Below, piece by piece: positions 55,891 to 64,000 of a stretch of 64,000 nucleotides of DNA. Source of the DNA: Neobacillus novalis NBRC 102450. GTDB taxonomy: Bacteria; Bacillota; Bacilli; Bacillales; Cytobacillaceae. The notes under the pieces were generated by a model, which ran no database searches, was not told where the DNA came from, and saw only the letters and a list, made by a program, of their open reading frames with translations. Made by a program: the position numbers and the translations under genes. The first letter of the stretch is position 1. Every line of letters starts with the position of its first letter. The stretch spans positions 62,001 to 126,000 of the forward strand of contig NZ_BCVP01000003.1 in NCBI RefSeq assembly GCF_001591805.1, in the 5' to 3' direction.

Positions 55891-56053
55891 TGATAACACT
55901 CCCTTATATTTTTACCATGGCCAAAATACATTGGTGATAAACGTAAAGAAAGGTTAATGAAGGAAAAAGTATCGAAAGTTTCTATTCCTCCATTTTAGTC
56001 CATAGCTATATTATACAAGATTTATTAAGGAAACACTTGGAAATAGGCAAAGA

Positions 56054-56087
56054 AAAAGGACCAACATAACATAATGTTGATCCTTTT
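56054..56087 (-). terminator. Terminator of ptsHI
   Basis: AAAAGGACCAACAT pairs with ATGTTGATCCTTTT with one mismatch around AACATA, followed by TTTTTCTTT on the minus strand. Confidence 0.9.
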
Positions 56088-56093
56088 AACAAT

Positions 56094-57809
56094 TTATTTT
56101 GTCGTTGCTAAATTAACTGCTTCGATAACCTGTGAAGTTGTTTGCATATTTAGCACTTCTTGTGCAAGTTTTTCCATGTCAGACTTTTTCAAGTTCCGGA
56201 TTAAAGAGCGAGCCTTTAGAATCGAAGTGGCGCTCATCGAAAATTCGTCAAGGCCTAGGCCAAGAAGAATAGGAATCGCTGTTTCATCACCGGCCATTTC
56301 CCCGCACATACCTGTCCATTTTCCTTCCGCATGTGATGCGTCAATGACCATTTTCACTAAGCGTAAAATAGATGGGCTATATGGCTGGTATAGATAAGAG
56401 ACACGCTGGTTCATCCGGTCTGCAGCCATTGTATATTGGATTAAATCATTTGTTCCGATACTAAAGAAGTCAACCTCTTTTGCAAATTGGTCAGCCAAAA
56501 CCGCGGTTGATGGAATTTCCACCATGATCCCCAGTTCAATCTTGTCGGCCACCTTCTGCCCTTCAGTAAGAAGCTTTTGCTTTTCTTCCTCAAGAATCGC
56601 TTTAGCTGCTCGGAATTCATCCAACGTTGCAATCATCGGGAACATGATTTTTAGATTGCCATAGGAGCTTGCCCGTAATAAGGCACGAAGCTGGGTACGG
56701 AAAATCCCTTGCTCTTCTAAACACAAGCGAATCGCCCGGAAGCCTAGGAATGGATTCATTTCCTTCGGCAATTCCAGGTATGGCAGCTCTTTATCGCCGC
56801 CAATATCCAAGGTCCGAACCACAACTGGTTTGCCTGCCATTCCTTCTAGGACGGCTTTATAGGCTTCAAACTGTTCTTCCTCGGTTGGAAGCTGGTCTCG
56901 GCCCATGTAAAGGAATTCAGTCCTATAAAGTCCGACACCTTCCCCGCCGTTTGCGGTAACCCCTTTTAAGTCATTCGGTGTACCGATATTGGCGACCAAT
57001 TCCACATGGTGGTTATCAGCAGATACAGTAGGTTCATTGACGAGTTTCGCCCATTCCGCTTTTTGCGCTTCGTATTCTTCGTGAATATTTCGATATTGTT
57101 CAACAAGTTCAGATGTCGGATTAATATGGACTTCACCTTTTAAACCATCAACAATCACTAAATCCCCATTATTAATGGCTTCAGTCGCCGTCTTGGTGCC
57201 GACAACAGCGGGAATTTCCAAAGAACGCGCCATAATCGCTGAATGGGATGTCCGTCCACCGATGTTCGTCGTAAAGCCTTTAACAAATTGCCGGTTCAAT
57301 TGCGCGGTATCAGAAGGGGTTAAATCTTCTGCGACAATAATGACTTCTTCGGCAATCATGCTTGGATTCACTACTTGAACTCCTAATAAATGAGAAAGAA
57401 CCCGCTTGGTGACATCACGGATATCTGCTGCCCGTTCTTTCATATACTCATTATCCATTTGTTCAAACATCATGACGAACATGTCAGCCGTTTCTTTAAG
57501 GGCTGATTCTGCATTCACATGTTCAGATGTGATCTTATCTTCAATCGGTGTGTTTAATTCCGGATCACTAAGTACAAGGAGATGTGCTTCAAAAATTGCG
57601 GCCTTGTCCTCGCCAAGGTCGATCTTGGCCCGGTCACGAATCACTTCTAGCTCAGCTTTGGATTTGTTCATTGCTTGACGGAAACGTTCAACCTCTTCAG
57701 CAGCATCATCGATTTTTGTTTGTTCAAAAGAGAGATCCGGTTCAACTAAACGGTATGCTTTCGCAATCGCAATCCCATTTGAAGCGGCTATTCCAGATAA
57801 AAAAGTCAT
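56094..57809 (-). CDS. ptsI: PTS enzyme I
   Basis: A 571-residue phosphoenolpyruvate-protein phosphotransferase: HPr-binding N-terminal domain, phosphorylated histidine in [17 protein letters not shown], and the PEP-binding C-terminal barrel ([38 protein letters not shown]). It transfers phosphate from PEP to HPr. Its start overlaps the ptsH stop (TAATG). Confidence 0.98.
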   Translation of the reverse strand: MTFLSGIAASNGIAIAKAYRLVEPDLSFEQTKIDDAAEEVERFRQAMNKSKAELEVIRDRAKIDLGEDKAAIFEAHLLVLSDPELNTPIEDKITSEHVNAESALKETADMFVMMFEQMDNEYMKERAADIRDVTKRVLSHLLGVQVVNPSMIAEEVIIVAEDLTPSDTAQLNRQFVKGFTTNIGGRTSHSAIMARSLEIPAVVGTKTATEAINNGDLVIVDGLKGEVHINPTSELVEQYRNIHEEYEAQKAEWAKLVNEPTVSADNHHVELVANIGTPNDLKGVTANGGEGVGLYRTEFLYMGRDQLPTEEEQFEAYKAVLEGMAGKPVVVRTLDIGGDKELPYLELPKEMNPFLGFRAIRLCLEEQGIFRTQLRALLRASSYGNLKIMFPMIATLDEFRAAKAILEEEKQKLLTEGQKVADKIELGIMVEIPSTAVLADQFAKEVDFFSIGTNDLIQYTMAADRMNQRVSYLYQPYSPSILRLVKMVIDASHAEGKWTGMCGEMAGDETAIPILLGLGLDEFSMSATSILKARSLIRNLKKSDMEKLAQEVLNMQTTSQVIEAVNLATTK

Positions 57810-58075
57810 TATTCAGCCAAACCTTCTTTTTTCAATGTTTCTTCAAGGCTGCTTAGTGCAAGGTCTGCATCGCTGCCTTCAGCAGCAATCTTAATGTCTG
57901 CTCCTTGGCCAATCCCAAGTGACATAACACCCATAATTGATTTTAAATTCACTTTTTTCCCTTTATATTCTAAGGTAATTTCGGAATCGAATTTGCTTGC
58001 TGTTTGTACCAATAAAGTTGCCGGTCTTGCGTGAATTCCAGTATCTGCGATTACTTTAAATTGCTTTTCTGCCAT
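57809..58075 (-). CDS. ptsH: HPr phosphocarrier protein
   Basis: An 88-residue HPr with the active His15 in [12 protein letters not shown] and regulatory Ser46 in [10 protein letters not shown]. It passes phosphate to sugar permeases and, when phosphorylated at Ser46, is the co-regulator of CcpA. It lies directly before ptsI. In B. subtilis ptsG lies upstream of ptsH; here glpD does, and ptsHI have their own promoter. Confidence 0.98.
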   Translation of the reverse strand: MAEKQFKVIADTGIHARPATLLVQTASKFDSEITLEYKGKKVNLKSIMGVMSLGIGQGADIKIAAEGSDADLALSSLEETLKKEGLAE

Positions 58076-58391
58076 GTTAAATCAAACTCCTTTAATAGTT
58101 ATCTAAAAATTTTACTTGCTTCATTTAAAAATAAACATTTCTCCTCATTTAGTCAACTAAATCACTATTTGGTTAATGATGTAAAAGGTTAATCCATTTC
58201 GTATTTTGACCTAAAGGAAAACAATCATGTATCGATTTTTCACCCAAATGCTAGAATAGCATTTTCATCATTTTCAAACAACTTAAATACTCAGGATTCG
58301 CCAATGTTCACAAAACCGTCAAGAACATTCATTTTCATTCCTGCAATTCCCCTTTAGAAGAAAAGAAAGCTATCACAGTCGACAGCTTTCT
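58076..58391. other. Gap between glpD and ptsH
   Basis: About 316 bases with no gene. It holds the glpD terminator at the far end and the ptsH promoter near the start of ptsH; the middle shows no clear feature. Confidence 0.65.
58128..58156 (-). promoter_or_regulatory. ptsHI promoter
   Basis: Minus-strand TTGACT (58151-58156), a 17-base spacer, and TATTTT (58128-58133), about 50 bases before the ptsH start. Confidence 0.55.
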
Positions 58392-58394
58392 TTA
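58366..58394 (-). terminator. Terminator of glpD
   Basis: The inverted repeat GAAAGCT / AGCTTTC, extended by flanking A/T pairs, lies at the glpD stop and is T-rich on the minus strand. Confidence 0.8.
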
Positions 58395-60086
58395 TTCATT
58401 CCCGTTCAGAACACGAGGATATTCGTTTTCTGGATCAACAGGGATTACTGTAGCAAGAAGGGCTTCGTCTAAAGATATACTATATCTTTCCATTTCCTGT
58501 TCGGTCCATTCCAGTCTTTCCGCCATGTAAGCAATCACTTGTTTCTTCCACTTTTCAACTAATTGAATACGAAACAAAATATCACCAGTCCGGCGATTGA
58601 AGAAGTCAATCGGTGTGGCAATCATCTCGTACTCTATTCCATAAACTAATTGTGCAAATAAATCGAGCGGTAAATTGGCTTTAGCAGCGGCATCTATATT
58701 CTGCTTAACTAGACCGTAAACAATCTCAACATTTGAGCCGTAGATGGCTGCTAACCGTTCCGCTTCCGCTTTTGTTAAGCCCGCTGCTGAACCGTTATTA
58801 ATTTGTTTCGCAACATAGGCATGGAAATTTGCTGATCCACCGACATTACCGCCTGAAATCGGCATATTCTTTGTTTGGCAAGCTGAGAAGCTTCTTGCTT
58901 CCTCTGCCTGAAATTTTGCAGCTACTAAATTTACGATCGTTTCAGCCATTTTTCGATAACCAGTTAGTTTACCGCCTGCAATTGTTAGTAACTCGGAATT
59001 GGACTCCCAAATTTCATCCTTCCGTGAAATTTCAGATGCCTTTTTCCCTTCCTCATAAATAAGCGGACGCACTCCAGCCCAGCTGGATTCAATATCTTTT
59101 TCGCTGATTTTCACTTCAGGGAACATGTAATTGATAGCATTGATTATATAGCTTCGGTCACTAATCGTCATGCCAGGATTTAGCGTATCTTCATTATAAA
59201 ATGTGTCAGTTGTACCTACGTACGCCTTTCCATCTCTTGGAATGGCAAAGACCATTCTGCCATCTGCTGTATCAAAATAAATGGCTTGTTTTAAGGGAAA
59301 ACGGGACTGGTCAATGACAAGATGGACACCTTTAGACAATTGAATTGTTTTTCCTTTCTTGGATTGATCCAGTTCACGAATGGAATCAACCCATGGCCCG
59401 GCGGCATTGACAACCTTTTTCGCATGTATCTCATATCTCTCACCGGTTAACTGATCTTCGATAAGGACACCGGCCACTTTTGTATTTTCGTAGATGAGCT
59501 TCAATACCTTTGTATAATTACAGGCAATTGTTCCTTTTTCAACCGCAGCCTTAATCACTTCAATCGTCAGCCTTGCATCATCTGTACGGTATTCAACATA
59601 ATAGCCTCCGCCCTTTAAGCCAGCCCTTTTTACAAGCGGTTCCTTCGCCAAAGTCTCCCCAATAGATAACATCTTTCGCCGTTCGGATCTTTTTACTCCG
59701 GCTAGGAAATCATAAACAAGTAATCCAATCGAAGTACTGATTTTACCGAAGGTCCCGCCCTTGTGCAATGGAAGCAGCATCCATTCAGGTGTGGTCACGT
59801 GTGGCCCGTTTTCATAGACGATTGCTCTTTCCTTCCCGACCTCGGCAACCATTTTTACTTCCAATTGTTTTAAATAACGAAGCCCGCCATGGACAAGCTT
59901 CGTTGACCTGCTCGATGTCCCCGCGGCAAAATCCTGCATCTCAACAAGTGCAGTGTTCATTCCTCTAGACTGAGCATCCAGGGCAATGCCAGCACCTGTG
60001 ATTCCACCGCCAATCACCAGGACGTCATATGTTTCACTTTTCAATTTATTAATAATTTCTTTACGATTTAAATTTGAAAAATTCAA
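58392..60086 (-). CDS. glpD: Aerobic glycerol-3-phosphate dehydrogenase
   Basis: A 564-residue FAD-dependent dehydrogenase with dinucleotide motif [19 protein letters not shown] and [17 protein letters not shown]. It oxidises glycerol-3-phosphate to dihydroxyacetone phosphate at the membrane and passes electrons to menaquinone. The start is TTG after GGGAGG. Its leader carries a terminator typical of GlpP-controlled glp genes. In B. subtilis glpD is with glpFK; here it lies alone. Confidence 0.97.
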   Translation of the reverse strand: MNFSNLNRKEIINKLKSETYDVLVIGGGITGAGIALDAQSRGMNTALVEMQDFAAGTSSRSTKLVHGGLRYLKQLEVKMVAEVGKERAIVYENGPHVTTPEWMLLPLHKGGTFGKISTSIGLLVYDFLAGVKRSERRKMLSIGETLAKEPLVKRAGLKGGGYYVEYRTDDARLTIEVIKAAVEKGTIACNYTKVLKLIYENTKVAGVLIEDQLTGERYEIHAKKVVNAAGPWVDSIRELDQSKKGKTIQLSKGVHLVIDQSRFPLKQAIYFDTADGRMVFAIPRDGKAYVGTTDTFYNEDTLNPGMTISDRSYIINAINYMFPEVKISEKDIESSWAGVRPLIYEEGKKASEISRKDEIWESNSELLTIAGGKLTGYRKMAETIVNLVAAKFQAEEARSFSACQTKNMPISGGNVGGSANFHAYVAKQINNGSAAGLTKAEAERLAAIYGSNVEIVYGLVKQNIDAAAKANLPLDLFAQLVYGIEYEMIATPIDFFNRRTGDILFRIQLVEKWKKQVIAYMAERLEWTEQEMERYSISLDEALLATVIPVDPENEYPRVLNGNE

Positions 60087-60155
60087 TGTGTTTTCCTCCC
60101 GATTATGAAGCCCTTTTATTTAATATGCGTAGATTGATTAATCGGAAATAAAAAA

Positions 60156-60200
60156 AGACCACAAAGACATCACCTAAATTCGGTAATGTTTTCGTGGTCT
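60156..60200 (-). promoter_or_regulatory. glpD leader terminator, probably GlpP-controlled
   Basis: On the minus strand AGACCAC and GTGGTCT close a long stem that includes AACATTACC and GGTGATGT, followed by TTTTTTT. It lies about 70 bases before the glpD start. The arrangement resembles B. subtilis glpD, where GlpP bound to glycerol-3-phosphate prevents termination in the leader. Confidence 0.75.
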
Positions 60201-60318
60201 CTCCATATCTCCAGCCAATTTATTAACTTAAAGCCTATTTTACTACATGAAAACCGATTTGAAAATGGTTATTATTTTAAAAAGCAATTTGCGATTCGTG
60301 CCTGACCACTATCAGTAC

Positions 60319-61536
60319 TCAATTTGGTTTCGATTTTTTCTTCTTATCTTTTAGACTTTTATAGATTTCTTTTAATTGCTGTTTAAACTGGTGGATTTCC
60401 GTTTTCATTATGGTTTGTTCCTCAATTGAGGATCTTCCCTCGCCGTAACGGACCTTTTCATAGATGGCAATCGATTCAGACGATCCTGATAAACCAATAC
60501 GCTGCCACCATTCTTCAAGTGTTTCAAACGGAAGCCGGCCTAATTTTAGTTTGCTAGCATATTTCTCCAATTCAAATATTTCTCGCCTAATGATGTCCTC
60601 CGGCGGCTTCATCCTGCGTCGGAAAAGGTTTGATTGAGTTGATCCATACGCACCTTCTGAAACAGAAACAACAGCTGAATTAACGACAGAAAAATCCTGC
60701 TTTGTGAATTTCTTTTTATACAGAAAGATGATAAATGCAACTGCGGCCACGATTAGTAGAATATACAAAGTAGTTTCTGTCTTTTCGTACGCTGGAGGTT
60801 GATATTCATCAGGCAAGCCGGTGTCGGCATTTATAGTTGTTTTTCGTCCTTCATTCCCGTTTAAACGTAACAGATATTCCAGAAACCCAAATAGAGGTGC
60901 CGAAACTGTCGATAAAAGGATGACAAAGAAATGTAAAATAGCAAATAAAATCATTTGAATGTATTTTAGTAAAAAAGCCGGTATTACCCCAATCGCCAAA
61001 ACTGCTGCAATCACTTTTAAAAAGTAAACGGCAAACTTGGCTTTATCTGTTTGAATCGAATTCCATTTTCTTAAAAACCCGCCAAGAAGCACTATTACTA
61101 GCTGTGTTATTAGCAATAAGATCATTTCACTTTGGAAAGGATACTTACTCATGGCTGAATAAATGATCGCAACCAAACCAATTATGAATGAAAGCAGCAG
61201 CAAGATGGCTTCAGAACGTTCTGAAACATCATCAAACAAGGAAATACCCCGCCAATAAATAAGAAATCCCAGTCCTAATCCGCCATAAAGTGGCAGCCCG
61301 GTTTGAAACCCGATCAATAATATTAATGGTAAAATGGTTACAAAATACAGCCACTTTCCATTATTGCGAAATTTTGCAAGGAGAAACGAAAAAAGAATGA
61401 TACTGCTGATACATAATACTGTTAATAAAAGGATCGGTGGAAACTCGTTTTTATTGATATAGATTAAAAATAGAAAAAGCATCCCTAAGATTAATTCTAA
61501 AATAAATTGATAGGTAACAGCCGCCACACGGTTCAT
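60319..61536 (-). CDS. DUF4129 membrane protein (MoxR operon)
   Basis: A 405-residue polytopic protein, seven to eight hydrophobic segments in the first ~280 residues, then a cytoplasmic DUF4129 domain (LPFETLEEWWQRIGLS, YEKVRYGEG). It has no transglutaminase core, unlike the YebA-type partner usually linked to DUF58 and MoxR genes. Its ATG overlaps the stop of the DUF58 gene (TGATG), so translation is coupled; TTG at 61539 is an alternative. The function is unknown. Confidence 0.88.
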   Translation of the reverse strand: MNRVAAVTYQFILELILGMLFLFLIYINKNEFPPILLLTVLCISSIILFSFLLAKFRNNGKWLYFVTILPLILLIGFQTGLPLYGGLGLGFLIYWRGISLFDDVSERSEAILLLLSFIIGLVAIIYSAMSKYPFQSEMILLLITQLVIVLLGGFLRKWNSIQTDKAKFAVYFLKVIAAVLAIGVIPAFLLKYIQMILFAILHFFVILLSTVSAPLFGFLEYLLRLNGNEGRKTTINADTGLPDEYQPPAYEKTETTLYILLIVAAVAFIIFLYKKKFTKQDFSVVNSAVVSVSEGAYGSTQSNLFRRRMKPPEDIIRREIFELEKYASKLKLGRLPFETLEEWWQRIGLSGSSESIAIYEKVRYGEGRSSIEEQTIMKTEIHQFKQQLKEIYKSLKDKKKKSKPN

Positions 61537-62735
61537 CAAAGCAGCATCCTTCTTTCCTGATGAATGACCATTTCACTTAATAAGCCAAACTCCTGTTCAA
61601 TTTTCAATTCAAATAATTTTGCTCCTTTTTTCGATATCCCTAGCAGCATTCTCTTGGTGTCGTCTGTCTTAATCCCGGCATGGATGAAATAGGGCTGGGC
61701 GGTTAAATGCCTGCTATAAAAGGAAAGCATATAATCATAAGGCAGACTTGTATTTTGTGTACTAACTGAAGCGAGTGTCTCTAATACCTTTTGTAAATGC
61801 TCTTTCCCTTCTCCTATTGGAAGATAAAGGAATGGAGTGCTCGCAGCCGTACGAACGTTAATGCAAAGCGAGTAGGGAATTTGCTTATGGAAAGCATAGT
61901 AGGCAAATTCCGTGATGCTGCTAATTAATTTTTCAAGATTCCCTGTAATCGAATGTCCATCGGAAACATTAAGGGCGATATTCCAGCCCTTTTCCGCGAT
62001 TCGTTCATATACTTTTGTTTGGAGCTCCTGTTTCCTGGCACTGGCTTTCCAATGAATTCGATTAAAGCTGTCGGAGGGTACATAGTCTCTTGTTCCAACG
62101 GGTCCAAGCAAATCCTCATAAACAGAAACGGGGACAACATGGATTCCTTGAAGGACAGAGATTTGTTCCTTTATACCCTTTACAGGAATGGGCAACGGAT
62201 AGACCACTGCTTGTTGTTTCACGAAATATTTGGATTCTAGAATGGTTTCCCCAAAACCTAACAGGCTGGGAACACGAAACTCGATGGAGCGAATGCGAGC
62301 AATGCCCCGCTGTTTCGCTGTAAAGGGAATTTTTATCTGTTTTGCTTGATTGGTGAATAACGAAAAAGGAAACGACATCTCATACATGGAAGAAAGACTT
62401 GTTTCCTGCTGTTCTTCATTTGGCGACACAAAATAATCAAAATAAATCTTCAATTCAGCTTTTAGAATCGGAAACCCTTCGTTCCGAAACGTTAAGAACC
62501 ATTCGCCTTTATCGCCAATAAAAAAGTGATTTTTTACATTCAGATTTTCAAAATAGAGCTTTTCGCCTGCCCTTTTTAAATAATGCTGATTACAGAAAGC
62601 GACAATCAGGAAAAAAACAGCAAGGAACAGCACTAATTTTGATTGAATATATAGACTTACAATAATAAGGATGATGGCAAAGCCGCTAATACCCGGAATT
62701 TTCCGATCTTCTACCGAATACTTTTTCCAACTCAT
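61536..62735 (-). CDS. DUF58 domain protein
   Basis: A 399-residue protein with two N-terminal membrane segments and a DUF58 domain, containing RDYVPSDSFNRIHWKASAR and a von Willebrand-like fold. It overlaps the MoxR gene by four bases (ATGA). MoxR-DUF58 pairs are common and are thought to act in maturation or assembly of other complexes, but the client is unknown. Confidence 0.92.
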   Translation of the reverse strand: MSWKKYSVEDRKIPGISGFAIILIIVSLYIQSKLVLFLAVFFLIVAFCNQHYLKRAGEKLYFENLNVKNHFFIGDKGEWFLTFRNEGFPILKAELKIYFDYFVSPNEEQQETSLSSMYEMSFPFSLFTNQAKQIKIPFTAKQRGIARIRSIEFRVPSLLGFGETILESKYFVKQQAVVYPLPIPVKGIKEQISVLQGIHVVPVSVYEDLLGPVGTRDYVPSDSFNRIHWKASARKQELQTKVYERIAEKGWNIALNVSDGHSITGNLEKLISSITEFAYYAFHKQIPYSLCINVRTAASTPFLYLPIGEGKEHLQKVLETLASVSTQNTSLPYDYMLSFYSRHLTAQPYFIHAGIKTDDTKRMLLGISKKGAKLFELKIEQEFGLLSEMVIHQERRMLL

Positions 62736-63682
62736 CCATTTGTACCTGCTTCTACCGGGACAGGTATCGAATCAAGAATTTCTGCGATAATTGTTTCTGC
62801 CGTTTTCGTCAGTGACCCTTCAATTGAAAGAAAAATTCGGTGTCCCAGCACAAAGGGGGCGACTGTTTTCACATCATCTGGTGTAACATATGTCCTTCCA
62901 TTTAAAAAGGCTTTTCCTTGCGCCGCTTTCATAAGCGCCAATGTTCCTCTAGGGCTCACACCTAGTTCGATGCTATTGTGCTCACGGGTCTTTCTTACAA
63001 TCGTTAAAAGGTATTCTTCGATATCCGCTGAAATTTGTGTGCTATTTATCGCTGTTTTTAATTGCTCTATTTCTTGAATGGAGAATACTTGGGCAATAGG
63101 GTCAATTTTTTTATTGCCGCGATGAATTTGCATAATTCTTTTTTCATCCTCGTAATCTGGATAACCTACTTTTATTTTGATAAAAAAACGATCCATTTGC
63201 GCAACAGGCAGTGAAAAGGTTCCTTGCTGGGATTCCACGGGATTTTGAGTCGCTATCACCATAAAGGGCTCTTCTAACGGCACTGTTATTCCATCGATGG
63301 TTACTTGCCTTTCTTCCATTACCTCCAATAGACTGGACTGGGTTCTAGGTGTTGCCCGGTTAATTTCATCCGCCAGAACGATGTTTGCCATGATGGGCCC
63401 CGGCCGGTGCACAAACTCCTGCACCTTTGGATTAAAAAACTGAATCCCGGTTACATCGCTAGGAAGAACATCCGGGGTAAACTGGATTCTCGAAAACTCC
63501 CCGCCGATTGCGGCGGCAAAGCTTTTTGCGAGCATTGTTTTTCCTGTTCCTGGGACACTTTCTAATAGAATATGTCCATTAAATAAAACGGAAATGGCCA
63601 TTAACTCCACTTCCATATCCTTTCCAACGATTACCTTGCCGATCTCCTGCTTTAATTGGTCGATTTTCTCTGTAAATCCCAT
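62732..63682 (-). CDS. MoxR-family AAA ATPase
   Basis: A 316-residue AAA+ ATPase: Walker A SVPGTGKTMLAK, Walker B VLADEINRATP, sensor I ATQNPVES and an arginine-rich helical lid. It starts the MoxR-DUF58-DUF4129 operon and has AGGGGATG before the ATG. It is a chaperone-like ATPase, probably acting on the DUF58 protein. Confidence 0.94.
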   Translation of the reverse strand: MGFTEKIDQLKQEIGKVIVGKDMEVELMAISVLFNGHILLESVPGTGKTMLAKSFAAAIGGEFSRIQFTPDVLPSDVTGIQFFNPKVQEFVHRPGPIMANIVLADEINRATPRTQSSLLEVMEERQVTIDGITVPLEEPFMVIATQNPVESQQGTFSLPVAQMDRFFIKIKVGYPDYEDEKRIMQIHRGNKKIDPIAQVFSIQEIEQLKTAINSTQISADIEEYLLTIVRKTREHNSIELGVSPRGTLALMKAAQGKAFLNGRTYVTPDDVKTVAPFVLGHRIFLSIEGSLTKTAETIIAEILDSIPVPVEAGTNG

Positions 63683-63778
63683 TGTTTCATCCCCTTAGAA
63701 GCTATTTGTATGTATATGTCCTTTTATATTTTAGCAAATTTTTATACTCTTCCAAACTTTTAACTAATATAAAGAAAA

Positions 63779-63812
63779 AGAGGAGAACCCGAATTACTGA
63801 GATCTCCTCTTA
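63779..63812. terminator. Terminator at the end of the unrecognised gene
   Basis: AAGAGGAGA and TCTCCTCTT form a perfect 9-base stem. It lies after the stop of the minus-strand gene at the window edge; the T-runs are TTTTTC on the minus strand and weak on the plus strand. Confidence 0.65.
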
Positions 63813-63830
63813 AAAAGCTATTAACTTCTA

Positions 63831-64000
63831 GGTTCTTTCAAATATTGATACAAAACATCTCCGCCCCGCTGACCGATGCCGCGAAAATACTTAAAATCCT
63901 CTCTCTTTACGAGAACCTCGCGAAATTCCATAAAATCTTCATTCTTGACGTAATACTCTGAAAGCTCCCCCGTCATCAGTCGATCCAATATTTCCGTTAT
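63831..64000 (-). CDS. Unrecognised protein, C-terminal part
   Basis: A minus-strand frame open from the window edge to a TAA at 63831-63833 gives 56 residues of an otherwise unseen gene (ITEILDRLMTGELSEYYVK, FREVLVKREDFKYFRGIG, GDVLYQYLKEPRS). It is charged, with no membrane segment, and I cannot assign a family. The terminator at 63779-63812 supports a real 3' end. The start is outside the window. Confidence 0.6.

Noticed and set aside
60242-60262. Possible cre site upstream of glpD (TGAAAACCGATTTGA)
   Set aside because: It does not align with the cre consensus: an extra base separates TGAAA from CG and the second half mismatches.

Overview
This window is a low-GC Firmicutes chromosome segment, almost certainly from a Bacillaceae species (Bacillus, Neobacillus or Mesobacillus type) but not B. 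subtilis itself. Gene content and order run nearly collinear (inverted) with the B. subtilis stretch ptsHI - patA - yku cluster - rnjA - pdh - speA - ktr/yla cluster - ftsW - cta - ylb. Sporulation-related and Bacillus-only families (YhcN/YlaJ, YkyB, YktA/B, RpoY, SR1P) support this. I see no rRNA, tRNA, CRISPR array, insertion sequence or prophage; this is core genome.

Layout. 1-3000: tail of a thioesterase, a small membrane-anchored protein, and ylbC/ylbB/ylbA. 3000-11100: the caa3 oxidase block ctaM-like, ctaG-F-E-D-C-B on the minus strand, divergent from ctaA (heme A synthase). 11100-22700: ftsW, ylaN, ylaL, a PhoH ATPase, ylaJ, ylaI, ylaH, typA, ylaF, an inositol-monophosphatase-like enzyme, ykzI/yktB/yktA and a nitronate-monooxygenase-like flavoprotein. 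22900-26000: speA followed by an unlisted small-protein/sRNA locus, SR1/SR1P, with two sites that match the CcpN operator. 26000-31000: pdhABCD. 31300-36800: ykyA, defB, ykrA, a tiny basic ORF, rpoY-rnjA and ktrC. 36900-41500: a DUF4349 lipoprotein and a heterodimeric ABC exporter. 41600-49200: ykuV, ykuU, ykuR-dapH (lysine/DAP synthesis), ccpC, darB, ykuJ, ykuI, ykuE. 49300-55900: a PAS-GGDEF-EAL protein, ykyB, an RDD protein, patA, a lysine-rich ORF, ykwC and a lipoprotein. 56000-60100: ptsHI and glpD with a GlpP-type leader terminator. 60300-63700: a MoxR-DUF58-DUF4129 operon. The window ends inside an unrecognised minus-strand gene.

How it fits together: the window carries much of central carbon and energy metabolism (PTS entry, glycerol-3-phosphate oxidation, pyruvate dehydrogenase, terminal oxidase with its heme A pathway). 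It also carries regulators that read metabolic state: CcpC, DarB (c-di-AMP), the SR1 RNA (CcpN) and HPr. Nucleotide second-messenger proteins (DarB, YkuI, the GGDEF-EAL protein) lie within about 6 kb. Most genes are separated by strong, often bidirectional, intrinsic terminators.

No clearly new multi-gene system is visible. The most interesting items are the SR1/SR1P locus with its regulatory sites, a 23-residue cationic ORF with its own expression signals, a degenerate YkuI EAL domain, an orphan terminator-like hairpin between ykuI and ykuE, and two copies of a dispersed structured repeat.
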